Below are positions 55,467 through 63,422 of a stretch of DNA of 64,000 nt, in pieces (the stretch's first letter is position 1; every line of letters starts with the position of its first letter). The stretch covers positions 22,915 to 86,914 of the forward strand of contig MHBI01000019.1 of the NCBI GenBank assembly GCA_001804815.1, written 5' to 3'. The notes below the pieces were generated by a model that worked only from the letters and a program-made list of their open reading frames with translations, was not told where the DNA came from and did no database searches. The DNA comes from Lentisphaerae bacterium GWF2_50_93. GTDB taxonomy: Bacteria; Verrucomicrobiota; Lentisphaeria; Victivallales; GWF2-50-93. Made by a program: the position numbers and the translations under genes.

Positions 55467-56296
55467 TGTTTCACCTCTTTGCTGTCCCTGTGGGGGAACC
55501 AGTCGCATAGGAGATCCGTGATGGTCTCCTCAAGCTGTACCGTGTATATCAGGGTGCGTCCCTTGAAATAGTGGTATGCGCCAAGCGAGGGTATCGCGAC
55601 GATAAGTCCTGCCCCCGTGGCGACCATCGCCTTGGAAATGCTGTCGGCAAGGAGCGCGGGATTTCCGAGAGAACCGGCAAGCGCGACCGTGTTGAAGGCG
55701 TCGATCATCCCTGAAACTGTTCCGAGAAGTCCGAGGAGGGGGGCGAGCGTGGCGGCTATGGCCAGGGGATAAGCCTTCTGGATCTGGAGCCTCATCTCCC
55801 TGGCGCCGACGTCGCCGGCGATCGTATGAAGGCGTTCGGGGCCTTCGTTCCTGCGTTTGACTATCTGTTTTATTATCCTGGCAAGCACTGAATCTGATTT
55901 CTCACAGAGTTCCTCTATTTCAGCATATTTGCCTTCCTTCCAGAGTTCATCGGCCTTTTCCGCGAGGTCTTCGGGGACGATCTTCTTCATGCGCAGGTTC
56001 ACAAGGCGTTCAACCGTGTATGTGACGAACATGACGGAGAGCAGGAGCAGCACCCACATCACGTTCCCACCCTGCTTGAACTGGGCGACCAGTTCGTTTT
56101 CAGCTGTCTTCTGCTTTCCGGCGCCTGCAAGCATCGCGGCACGCGGATCGGCTGGCGCAGTCCCGGAAGCATTAGGACTTGCAGTACTGGAAACTGCTGA
56201 CGGGGAAGATGCTTTTTCCTGGGCAATTGCTTGACTGGTGGAAACCAGGACAGTTAGGACAGTGAGTACTGCCGTGGACCATAAGGCAAATCTCAT
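55463..56296 (-). CDS. ExbB/TolQ/MotA family proton-channel protein with signal peptide
   Basis: 277 residues. A cleavable signal (ALWSTAVLTVLTVLVSTSQAIA-Q), an Ala/Ser/Pro linker, then the three membrane helices of ExbB: VMWVLLLLSVMFVTYTVERL; AIAATLAPLLGLLGTVSGMIDAF (the conserved channel helix); ISKAMVATGAGLIVAIPSLGAY. Signal-bearing ExbB proteins are known in PVC and Bacteroidetes. First gene of the operon, preceded by AAAGGAATTA. Confidence 0.93.
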   Translation of the reverse strand: MRFALWSTAVLTVLTVLVSTSQAIAQEKASSPSAVSSTASPNASGTAPADPRAAMLAGAGKQKTAENELVAQFKQGGNVMWVLLLLSVMFVTYTVERLVNLRMKKIVPEDLAEKADELWKEGKYAEIEELCEKSDSVLARIIKQIVKRRNEGPERLHTIAGDVGAREMRLQIQKAYPLAIAATLAPLLGLLGTVSGMIDAFNTVALAGSLGNPALLADSISKAMVATGAGLIVAIPSLGAYHYFKGRTLIYTVQLEETITDLLCDWFPHRDSKEVKQ

Positions 56297-56589
56297 AGTT
56301 AATTCCTTTGCTTTATAAAAAACTCGTAGACATGCTTGTTTTCATTCCATAAAGCGCATGAAAGCCAGGTTTCGTACATGGAAAAATAAAATGTTTCAAG
56401 CTTTGTGATACCATAAATATCCGGAAGGCATTTTCCTCTCGCAAAATGCCAATGTCTAGGCCTCAGGAAGCTCAGCTGTTTTGAACGGCAAACATCATGG
56501 CATGATATCATCCCATGGGCGGGCTTTTCATTGCCCGCTTGAAATTGAGCAGGGGGAAAAATAGGTTATATAAAACAAGCGAGGGGGGT

Positions 56590-57006
56590 ATGAAAAGTAT
56601 CATTGGCGTATGCATGTTGATGATCTCCATGATTGCTTTCGGGGCCGGAGAAAAACCGGCAAAATTAATAGTCGATGGCGACTTTATCGTAAAGGCAGAA
56701 GAAGGGATAATAGTTAAATGTCCAAATTTTTCCTATAATCCGCCAATGGCAATAAAGGGTGATGATCCCCAGAAGAATCAGGAGCAATTGGACAAGTATA
56801 ACAAGGATTATTCTGACAAGAAAAAGAAATATGTGGAGGGAGCGATTTTATTGAAGGGCTACAAAGGCGGCGATAAAAAGGGAAAGGGCGACAGTATCAA
56901 GACCTACGCCATCGAATCCGGCGTTATAGAAAAATACACAATTGACGGCACTGTTATTGCGGATCCCCTGCACGTATATACGGCAATTGATGAGCCAGTA
57001 GAATAA
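56590..57006 (+). CDS. Small exported protein, unknown
   Basis: 138 residues from ATG 56590 with a very strong GAGGGGGG site. A signal peptide (SIIGVCMLMISMIAFGAG) is followed by a short hydrophilic protein. It has one Cys and a lysine-rich middle (QLDKYNKDYSDKKKKYVEGA), with beta-strand character at both ends (KLIVDGDFIVKAEEGIIVKC; EKYTIDGTVIADPLHVY). I do not recognise a family. Divergent from exbB, 293 bp apart. Confidence 0.75.
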   Translation: MKSIIGVCMLMISMIAFGAGEKPAKLIVDGDFIVKAEEGIIVKCPNFSYNPPMAIKGDDPQKNQEQLDKYNKDYSDKKKKYVEGAILLKGYKGGDKKGKGDSIKTYAIESGVIEKYTIDGTVIADPLHVYTAIDEPVE

Positions 57007-57173
57007 TTTGCTCCGCGTATTGAACGCAAGATGTCGGGATGGCTGTGTAAGCGCTTAGGAAAACCAGTGCCAGTCCAATGCCGTTAAGTTAAGCGCAACA
57101 TATTAATAATACAGGTTTTATGCTTTTATCTTTACGCATGGAATGCGTTAGGTAATAAAGCCTATGGTTTCAA

Positions 57174-57477
57174 CCCTATCTACTATACGCATATTTCGAC
57201 TCCGCTTAGAATTCTTTATGATGAGTCCTCCAGTCGGAGGACGAGTCTTTGGACTGCGCAGATCATTCTGCGCTTTGGATTCCACTGGAACCGTGGAGAA
57301 GATAACAGCTTTCGCCTTTGCTAAGATACCATGGCGTGACGAACAGCTGTAAAACAAAGCGGTGAATTATCACCGCAGTCCAAAGTCAGGCCGAAGCGCC
57401 TGACGTAAAGATGAAAAGACAGAGGAAGCGGAGATCGTGACATGGACAGTGCTGGAATATGCGTATAGTAGACAGGG
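57174..57477 (-). mobile_element. MITE-like element, family A, copy 3 (inverted)
   Basis: CCCTATCTACTATACGCAT (57174-57192) and ATGCGTATAGTAGACAGGG (57459-57477) bound 304 bp that match copies 1 and 2 in reverse orientation. Here the terminal pairing extends outward to about 34 bp (AGCCTATGG-TTTCAA before, TTGAAACCACAGGCT after). This gives the longest visible inverted repeat of the family. It lies about 290 bp before the tRNA junction. Confidence 0.83.
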
Positions 57478-57578
57478 TTGAAACCACAGGCTATATTATA
57501 CAATCCTTTCAGGATTTGTCATTAGAATATAACATGCTATACATCAACGGGATCGCCGCCAGCTTGGCGGCTCCAGAA

Positions 57579-57601
57579 GCCAGCAAGGGTGCTGGCGTTC
57601 C
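57579..57601. repeat. GCCAGCA hairpin, family F copy 2
   Basis: Identical over 23 bp to 25892-25914. A neighbouring palindrome CCGCCAGC-TTGGCGG (about 57556) precedes it. The surrounding sequence (57478-57768) contains no gene. Confidence 0.7.
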
Positions 57602-57768
57602 AAGTTTAAGAAAGATTGATGCGTTTCCAATCAGGTGTTAGCCTCAAACAGGAGTGATGGCTTTTTGATGTATTTATGAATTTCAAAACGCTATAACACA
57701 CCGTCCAACAAGGTTTTGATTTCATGAGGTTTGTTAGGTTTAATTCGTTGATAGTCAAGGCAGGGAGA

Positions 57769-57816
57769 TGGAGCGAGCGATGAGATTCGAACTCACGACA
57801 TTCACGTTGGCAACGT
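57769..57816 (-). other. 3' fragment of tRNA-Gly(GCC): attachment-site junction
   Basis: On the minus strand this reads ACGTTGCCAACGT (anticodon stem-loop with GCC), a short variable region, GTGAGTTCGAATCTCAT (T arm), then CGCTCGC-T-CCA (3' acceptor strand, discriminator, CCA). The 5' half (expected to begin GCGAGCG) is absent on the adjoining side, where element DNA begins. This is the usual product when a tyrosine integrase inserts into the anticodon-loop region of a tRNA gene. The full tRNA should be rebuilt at the far end of the element, beyond 64000, on the minus strand. Confidence 0.88.
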
Positions 57817-57879
57817 AAAAAGTTAGCCTCAAAAGCAAGAAATGATGTAATAATGTTGGCTTTATGGTTTTTACATGCT

Positions 57880-57917
57880 ATCCTTTCATAAATTAAGATT
57901 TAAACTTATGAAAGGAT
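57880..57917 (+). promoter_or_regulatory. Inverted repeat embedding the integrase ribosome site
   Basis: ATCCTTTCATAA (57880-57891) and TTATGAAAGGAT (57906-57917) form a perfect 12-bp inverted repeat with a 14-bp spacer. The right arm contains AAAGGA, the ribosome site for the ATG at 57924. It can act as a DNA operator, or as an RNA hairpin that hides the site and limits integrase translation. Confidence 0.75.
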
Positions 57918-57923
57918 GTAAAA

Positions 57924-59291
57924 ATGAAGAAGACAGGCAAGGGACATCTATTTCAGAGGGACAAGGACAGCAAGGGCAATCCCGCCGGAAATTATTACCT
58001 ACAGTACACCATCAACAAGGAACGCAAGATCGTCTCCCTTGGAACTGCCAACTTGAAAGCAGCCAAGCAGAAGAGGGATGATATTCTCAACCCTGCATTG
58101 ACTGCTAAAACCAAAGAAGATGTTGTCAGGCACATTGCAGAGGCGAGGGCGTTAATGTCCAATGTATCCCTGCCATTGGATAAAGTATGGAACCACTTCA
58201 CCAAGATTCCTACAGGCAACAAGAAGATGCTCAAATTCAGGCCAGATTCCGGCGAGGGCACACTTTCAAACTATGAGAGGTTTTTCAGGCACTTCTGCAA
58301 CTGGCTCAAGGATAAGTATCCCAATATCACGAAGATCAACGAAGTTACTTCCAAGGAGGCGGAGGAGTACATGACTTTCCTGTGGACGAATGAAGAACAT
58401 GAGATCACGGCTAACACTTTCAATTATCATTTGCAGGGATTACGGCTGGTGTTCAGCCGTGTATGCAAATCATTTAACACTCCCTTTGATGATGTATCCA
58501 GACAGGACGGGAAACAGATAAAACGCAAGAACTTCACCGTCGCCCAATTAAAGTCACTCTTCGAGGCAATCGACAATCCTGAGTGCGATATCTCCAACAG
58601 AAGTGAAATGAAACTACTGTGCCATATAGGGAGATGGACGGGACTTCGTCTATGTGATGCCGTCCTGATGAAATGGAAGCAGATTGATTTTATCGCTAAT
58701 AAGATCACGGCAGAGCCTATAAAGACCAAGAATATCCATAGGGAAGTGAATATTCCTATTCATTCAGAGCTAAAGAGCCAGCTAGACCGTGCAGAATCGG
58801 CAGGAGGCGAATACGTCCTACCTGTGATGGCTGAAATCTACAATAGGAACCCAGACGAGATAAATAAGGATTTTGCAACAGTACTGGATAAGGCGAAGTT
58901 GACTGAGGTTGTGACAGCTAAGAGAGGCAGGGATCGCAGGGCTTACGGTTTCCATTCATTCCGGCATTCATTCGCCAGCTTCGCAGCCAATGCAGGTATT
59001 CCGATCTCCGCCCTGTCTGATATTTTGGGAGACAATGCAAGGACGCTTGAGAAATACTACATCAAGGCTTCAGACGAGAACAAGGCGAAGGCCATTGAGT
59101 CCCAATCACAACCACAGCTTACCACAGGAAATGATACGGAAGAGGTCATTGACGTTAAGCCTATAGACGAACTGGTTGAATTGCAAAAACGTGTTTCTGA
59201 CGCTCTGGAGCTTATCAGGACGGCCACCAAGAAGGATATCTCAGAGGCGTTCACGGCGCAGTTGGTCAAGATCCTCCAGCCTCAAATATGA
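57924..59291 (+). CDS. int: Tyrosine recombinase / phage-type integrase
   Basis: 455 residues: an N-terminal arm-type DNA-binding part (KGHLFQRDKDSKGNPAGNYY), a SAM-like core-binding domain (about 85-185), and the catalytic domain. Catalytic residues: Arg242 (GRWTGLRLCDA), Lys269 probable, His344 and Arg347 (FHSFRHSF), and Tyr378/379 (LEKYY). The usual second His before the tyrosine is Asn371 (LGDNAR), a tolerated change. It integrates and excises the element at tRNA-Gly, 108 bp away. The C-terminal 70 residues are a charged tail. Confidence 0.93.
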   Translation: MKKTGKGHLFQRDKDSKGNPAGNYYLQYTINKERKIVSLGTANLKAAKQKRDDILNPALTAKTKEDVVRHIAEARALMSNVSLPLDKVWNHFTKIPTGNKKMLKFRPDSGEGTLSNYERFFRHFCNWLKDKYPNITKINEVTSKEAEEYMTFLWTNEEHEITANTFNYHLQGLRLVFSRVCKSFNTPFDDVSRQDGKQIKRKNFTVAQLKSLFEAIDNPECDISNRSEMKLLCHIGRWTGLRLCDAVLMKWKQIDFIANKITAEPIKTKNIHREVNIPIHSELKSQLDRAESAGGEYVLPVMAEIYNRNPDEINKDFATVLDKAKLTEVVTAKRGRDRRAYGFHSFRHSFASFAANAGIPISALSDILGDNARTLEKYYIKASDENKAKAIESQSQPQLTTGNDTEEVIDVKPIDELVELQKRVSDALELIRTATKKDISEAFTAQLVKILQPQI

Positions 59292-59326
59292 ACAATTGTT
59301 CACATTCGCTATTCGTGAATCACGAA
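59289..59326. promoter_or_regulatory. Palindromic operator-like sites after int
   Basis: TGAACAATTGTTCA (59289-59302, overlapping the int stop) and TTCGTG-AAT-CACGAA (59312-59326) are both perfect. The first resembles palindromes at 62102 (TGAACA-aatg-TGTTCA) and 62775 (GTAAACAATTGTTTAC), so one element-encoded repressor may bind all three. Confidence 0.55.
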
Positions 59327-59340
59327 CAGAGGCAATAAAA

Positions 59341-59367
59341 GGGCTGGCCCTGTGAAGGAACCAGCCC
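59341..59367 (-). terminator. Terminator hairpin between int and radical-SAM genes
   Basis: GGGCTGG...CCAGCCC with a 13-nt loop. On the minus strand it is followed by TTTTATT, so it should end the radical-SAM gene transcript. The flank tgtatgaagg is shared with the hairpin at 60164. Confidence 0.75.
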
Positions 59368-59391
59368 TGTATGAAGGGACTGAAATGGGAT

Positions 59392-60135
59392 TTATGTTAA
59401 TCCGACTCTATTCCTACTGCCTTTGCTCTTGTGCAATCTATAATCCCGAAGGTCTTTTCCTCTGACGAGAATTCCATTTTTGCTGAGAATCTCTGTCAAT
59501 TCCCTCATTTTTTCTATAGGAGGTTCAATCAAACCGCAGTTCTTGCTGTCATATCCCAGCCAGATATACTCGGGCTTGATTCCCATAATCCATTTAGAAA
59601 ATACATCCACGTCAAAGTCCAATGCTGGCTCGCATGTGACCACCTTCCTCGGATAATCCAGTTCCTTGAACTGCTTGAACCTCTCAGAGGGAACGGGAGC
59701 TTTTGAAACCTTTTCATATCCGGCATCCCTATTGGTCTCAAGAGTTGTCAGCAAGATTACGTTCTCCGGAAGCATCTTTAGATACGGCTTCAGGCAGGAT
59801 GGCTGCTTTGTCTGGAGGTAGAATATTTTCTTGCGGCGCGAAGTCAAGTTGTTTTTTTTGATTGCATCAATCACCAGAATCATCTGATCCTCTGACGCGA
59901 ATGAAATGTCTGAATTGCCACATACAAACACAATTTCAGAATTGGGGATTGATGGCAATCGCTCCTCGTGGAAATGTGGAGTGTAGCTATAGCACTTCAT
60001 GCAGTTGTTTTTCTGACGCTTTGCCTGTCTCTGGAAGCTTGGTATGCAATAAACGCAATCAAATTTGCATCCCTTGAATGGATTCCAGGTGGTTGCCGAC
60101 TCGTACATGTTCGTTCCTGTGTTACCTGTATTCAT
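59392..60135 (-). CDS. Radical SAM protein, phage Gp37/Gp68 (DUF5131)-like
   Basis: 247 residues. CKFDCVYC (Cys23, Cys27, Cys30) is the CxxxCxxC motif for a 4Fe-4S cluster and SAM. ESATTWNPFKGC just before it is typical of Gp37/Gp68 proteins. Later parts: FVCGNSDISFASEDQM, FYLQTKQPSCLKPYL, VILLTTLETNRDAGYEKVSKAP and VVTCEPALDFDVDVF. Such proteins are frequent in phages and islands, but their reaction is unknown. The gene is read opposite to int and ends at the terminator between them. Confidence 0.87.
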   Translation of the reverse strand: MNTGNTGTNMYESATTWNPFKGCKFDCVYCIPSFQRQAKRQKNNCMKCYSYTPHFHEERLPSIPNSEIVFVCGNSDISFASEDQMILVIDAIKKNNLTSRRKKIFYLQTKQPSCLKPYLKMLPENVILLTTLETNRDAGYEKVSKAPVPSERFKQFKELDYPRKVVTCEPALDFDVDVFSKWIMGIKPEYIWLGYDSKNCGLIEPPIEKMRELTEILSKNGILVRGKDLRDYRLHKSKGSRNRVGLT

Positions 60136-60163
60136 GATAGTAATTCCTTTGTTATTAAGTATA

Positions 60164-60192
60164 GGGACTGTCCCTGTATGAGAGACAGTCCC
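60164..60192 (-). terminator. Hairpin after the small minus-strand gene
   Basis: GGGACTGTC...GACAGTCCC with an 11-nt loop. It lies downstream of the 86-residue gene and upstream of the radical-SAM gene. A T run is weak, so it may be a processing or stabilising structure. Confidence 0.5.
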
Positions 60193-60206
60193 GTATGAAG
60201 GTTGGA

Positions 60207-60467
60207 TTACTTCTTCAACACCATGTTGGTTATCGTGGAAGCCTTGTCCAGGTCTTCTGCAATACCGTCAATAAGCAATTTCAGGTAGTCCATATCGACA
60301 GGCATTGTTCTGTATCCTGGCAGACCGCTAAGACGTATGTTCTCATCTTTACAAATCTCGTCTAAAGCGATAATCTCATGGGCCAGCTCTATGAGAATCT
60401 TCTTGTTTTTCTCATACTTCGCCAGGAACTTACTCATTTCTTTGTCTTCTACAGAATTCTTCTTCAT
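60207..60467 (-). CDS. Small helical protein, unknown, in integrative element
   Basis: 86 residues, acidic/basic and mostly helical (KFLAKYEKNKKILIELAHEI; MDYLKLLIDGIAEDLDKAST). AAGGAG 7 nt before the ATG. Same strand as the radical-SAM gene 71 bp downstream, perhaps one transcript. I recognise no family. Confidence 0.7.
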   Translation of the reverse strand: MKKNSVEDKEMSKFLAKYEKNKKILIELAHEIIALDEICKDENIRLSGLPGYRTMPVDMDYLKLLIDGIAEDLDKASTITNMVLKK

Positions 60468-61728
60468 AACAATTACTCCTTGATTAATTTTAAAATTTAT
60501 TCAATCGTCTATAAAACACTCATAATGGATCATGTTCCTCCTCTGCTTGCTTTATGTTTCATGCGAATTATTTTCATCCTATACTTCGGGTGTCCAACAT
60601 ATAAAAGTATCATAATTAATGCAAATGTCAAGCCCTTTTGACACGATTTATCGAAAATAATCCAACATATACAACAGGCTAGTAATAGAGTACTCTGTGA
60701 CCAAATATCCCAATTCATACCTATGGAGTGCTCTGCAACTACCGTTTAGCCTATTCCCAGCATACTCCACGACTACCACAATATATTCTGACCTCTCCTT
60801 GTTTACCCAAGGGCGACTGAAACCCTGATCCGCTGTCATGACCCTTGGAAGCGGTCAAGTCTCCGGCAAACGCTGTTTCCACGTTAATCCAGGCCGTTCC
60901 CAGATGATGGCTCAGACTCAGGCCAACAAAGAAGAAAGAACCAAAGAAGAAACGAATCCTTACGAACCGTAATAGCTATTACGGAACCATTACGGTTCCT
61001 GATGGAACATAGGTTCGTAATTCTCAGGGTTCGAAATTCTTACGGTCACACTACAATCATGCTGTAGGGCGTAGCAGATACCATAAGTTGTGGGCGTTAG
61101 CCCACGTGAGCCCTGTACTCAGGGCGAACTTCCTCTTAGTATTTCAGTTAGCTTGCATCCTGTATGCAGTACGGATCCGGAACTCTTAGGAGACTATATA
61201 AGATATAATTCTTTAAGCGCGCGTTAATAGAAGGAGGCTCTTCAATCGGAGTACCGATTGGAGTGGGACGGCGGAGGAACCGCCATCCCACACGGACATC
61301 GGGTAGGGTGCCCCAGATCCAGAAGACATGAAGATCCTGGGACAGATCCTTCCACGGTCTGCATAAGCAGACACACATGAAGAGGAAACAAGAGAAATCC
61401 CAAATCCAAGAATCCGCCATGCCCATTATCAGGATGTAACTCCAGATGCCTCCCATGATGTCCCAGGGCTGTTTCTGCAAGGTTGATGACTTGGGACGGC
61501 TCAGGATAAGGGATGACTTCTCCCAGGATGTTGCAGGAATCTGGCAAGTTAGCCCTGACAACACAATTCACGCCAAATTTGCCCGTAGTAACTCGCTGGC
61601 AATCATGTAGATGTGAAAGAGGCGGCTTGTAATAGCATGGCAATTAACAAGTTAGGAAGTTGAGAAGTTCTTGTATCATGTTGGCGAAAATTTTTTAAGG
61701 ACAAAAAGGTTTAATCGAAGGAGCCAAC
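60468..61728. ncRNA. 1.26-kb gene-free, hairpin-rich region of the integrative element (candidate structured RNA or origin)
   Basis: No frame here looks like protein: the open stretches on the minus strand (61148-61643) are Trp/Cys/Pro-rich without family or ribosome site. Strong secondary structure is visible instead. A perfect 18-bp palindrome CCGTAATAGCTATTACGG lies at 60967-60984. GGAACC-ATTAC-GGTTCC (60983-60999) overlaps it. GTGGGC-GTTA-GCCCAC (61090-61105) and GCCCTG-TACT-CAGGGC (61110-61125) follow. Then come CAATCGG-AGTA-CCGATTG (61243-61260) and TGGGACGGCGG-AGGAA-CCGCCATCCCA (61264-61290). Four hairpins with tetra- or pentaloops suggest a folded transcript; the left palindromes suggest protein binding or replication. 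The strand of transcription is not known. Confidence 0.45.
60967..60999. promoter_or_regulatory. Overlapping palindromes (possible origin or operator)
   Basis: CCGTAATAGCTATTACGG shares its last bases with GGAACCATTACGGTTCC. The words gaacc/ggttc and ttacg recur around them (60960-61050: tacgaacc, ggttcgtaa, gggttcg, cttacgg). Clustered repeats of this kind mark binding sites of a replication or control protein. Confidence 0.5.
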
Positions 61729-62034
61729 GTGACTACAAATGAAGCCAAGCTGATCCGAGGTGCATTGAAGCCATTTCAGGACTCGGGACTAATCGCAGAA
61801 AGTACAATGCAGGAAATAATGGAACCTCGTCCGGAAGACAACAAGGCTCCGAGGCCGGATCTGTTGACCAGGCGAGAGGCATGCGAGATCCTGAAATGTT
61901 CGGGCCAGAGCATGATCAACTGGCATAAGGCTGGCCTGATAACTCCGATCAAGTTGGCTGGCAAGAGGGCGATCAGATACCGCATGCAGGACGTAGAAGC
62001 ACTCTTGAGCACTAAAAATGAGGCTAATTCGTAG
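61729..62034 (+). CDS. HTH_17/excisionase-like DNA-binding protein
   Basis: 101 residues from GTG 61729 (GAAGGAG upstream). The C-terminal half is a MerR-like winged helix of the excisionase type: LLTRREACEILKCSGQSMIN, WHKAGLITPIKLAGKRAIRYR, DVEALL. The N-terminal half is an acidic tail. It probably helps direct excision with the integrase or regulates element genes. First of the rightward gene block. Confidence 0.85.
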   Translation: MTTNEAKLIRGALKPFQDSGLIAESTMQEIMEPRPEDNKAPRPDLLTRREACEILKCSGQSMINWHKAGLITPIKLAGKRAIRYRMQDVEALLSTKNEANS

Positions 62035-62101
62035 CAAGTCTATGAATATGAGCGATTAACAATGCATGAAATCAAAAAACAGCCCTGTAAGTCGTTGGTA
62101 A

Positions 62102-62117
62102 TGAACAAATGTGTTCA
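62102..62117. promoter_or_regulatory. TGAACA-N4-TGTTCA palindrome
   Basis: Perfect inverted repeat in the gap before the 92-residue gene. Its half-site matches the palindrome overlapping the int stop (59289). Confidence 0.5.
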
Positions 62118-62180
62118 AGAATTTAATATGGGTCCATGTTCAGAATCAGATATCAGAATTTAAAAAAGGAGATCGGAATC

Positions 62181-62459
62181 ATGAAAAAGTCAGAAATGGT
62201 GAAGGAAAGCAAGACGGTGAAGTCGCTGATCGAGAGCGATGATCCCGTCGAGGCATGGGCCAAGAACAAGTTGAAAGAGGATGAGAACGATGGTTATGGC
62301 GTTGACGACCACATAAATGCCGTCCTGTGGGCACTGTATCAATGCGGTGCAGACGCGCGAACAGCCAACTTGGCGAGGCAACGTCTGCTGAGGGTGACAG
62401 AGTTGGTCAGACGGGATGCGCTTGCAGGGGCAAGAGCCAAGCTCATGGAACTGGTCTAA
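62181..62459 (+). CDS. Small element-encoded protein, unknown
   Basis: 92 residues from ATG 62181 (AAAGGAGAT site). Charged N-terminus, then a helical core (VDDHINAVLWALYQCGADAR) and a helical C-terminus (RRDALAGARAKLMEL). No family recognised. It is part of the tight rightward block. Confidence 0.75.
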   Translation: MKKSEMVKESKTVKSLIESDDPVEAWAKNKLKEDENDGYGVDDHINAVLWALYQCGADARTANLARQRLLRVTELVRRDALAGARAKLMELV

Positions 62460-62480
62460 TCATAGCAAAGGAGTAAAATC

Positions 62481-63218
62481 ATGAAATCGGAAACAAAGAA
62501 GATGTTCAAGGAATCTGTAACTGAAGTCCAGGCGGAAGTCATGGATGATAATGTGCTGACTGTCGAGGAGGAGCGTAAACTTGAAGAATGTGAAGCTGTA
62601 CTTGCGAAGGGGATCGACACTATTGCCGAAATGGCAGAAGCCTTGAAGCAGATCAAGGAGAGGAAGCTGTATCGCCGGACTCATTCCAACTTCAAGGACT
62701 ATTGCAAGGCGAAGTGGGACAAGTCCGCTGTCAGGATATACCAGATCATCAATTCCGGCGAAGTCGCCAAAAGAGTAAACAATTGTTTACAGTCTGGAGT
62801 AAAATCACCCAAGGAAGCCCATCTCAGAGAGCTTGGCAGACTTCCAGAAGAGCAACAGGCACAAGCCTGGGATGAAGCTGTTAAGAACACGCCGGAGGGC
62901 GAGAAGACTACTGCCAAGGATGTGAAGGCCGTTGTAGATAGCAAACTCGCCAATGTTGTCAAGGATGCAAAGACTGATGTTGCAACACCTGAAAACATCG
63001 TGGAAACACCTGTTGCAGAGGAAAAGACAATCCCGCCGTTGGCTGATGTGCCGGCAGAGGAACCTACACCAAAGACAGATGAAACCGACTCTGTGACATT
63101 GCCCAGGGAAGTCGTGAAGTTCCTTCTGGAAAATATGATTGAGACTGCTGGGGATGACTTCACCAAGTTGATGGAGACGTACCCAGAGGCCAGCGAAGTA
63201 ATAATGTCGATAGCATAG
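62481..63218 (+). CDS. Element protein with HTH-like core, ParB-neighbourhood type
   Basis: 245 residues. Acidic helical N-terminus (VEEERKLEECEAVLAKGI), a central segment FKDYCKAKWDKSAVRIYQII-NSGEVAKRV that looks like a helix-turn-helix of ParB-related phage proteins, then SPKEAHLRELGRLPEEQQAQ. A long acidic, Thr/Pro-rich linker and a short C-terminal helix follow. Found in other phages and islands beside ParB-like genes, as here (63827). DNA binding is inferred. A GTAAACAATTGTTTAC palindrome lies within the coding DNA at 62775-62790. Confidence 0.75.
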   Translation: MKSETKKMFKESVTEVQAEVMDDNVLTVEEERKLEECEAVLAKGIDTIAEMAEALKQIKERKLYRRTHSNFKDYCKAKWDKSAVRIYQIINSGEVAKRVNNCLQSGVKSPKEAHLRELGRLPEEQQAQAWDEAVKNTPEGEKTTAKDVKAVVDSKLANVVKDAKTDVATPENIVETPVAEEKTIPPLADVPAEEPTPKTDETDSVTLPREVVKFLLENMIETAGDDFTKLMETYPEASEVIMSIA

Positions 63219-63229
63219 GAGGGCGCAGC

Positions 63230-63340
63230 ATGTTAATCATGGAAAAAGTTAACGAAGCCACAAGAACAACGGAGGAAGTCTTGGAATTGTGGAAGAAGCT
63301 CCGCGAGGAGTGGAACAAATACAAAAATAAGCCCAAATAA
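63230..63340 (+). CDS. 36-residue small protein
   Basis: ATG 63230 with GGAGG 7 nt upstream, 11 bp after the preceding stop. The product is a single charged helix (EEVLELWKKLREEWNKYKNK). The strong site and spacing argue for a real small gene, but no family is known. Confidence 0.6.
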   Translation: MLIMEKVNEATRTTEEVLELWKKLREEWNKYKNKPK

Positions 63341-63422
63341 ACATTCAGATGCTATGAAGATTAAAATTAAAATTAACATCAAGGCGAAAGGAAACCAAAC
63401 ATCATAAAAATAGGTGATTGCG

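Noticed and set aside
61148..61643. Overlapping minus-strand open frames of 133 and 138 codons in the integrative element
   Set aside because: Composition is Trp/Cys/Pro-rich with no domain, they overlap one another, and there is no ribosome site. The DNA folds into hairpins instead.
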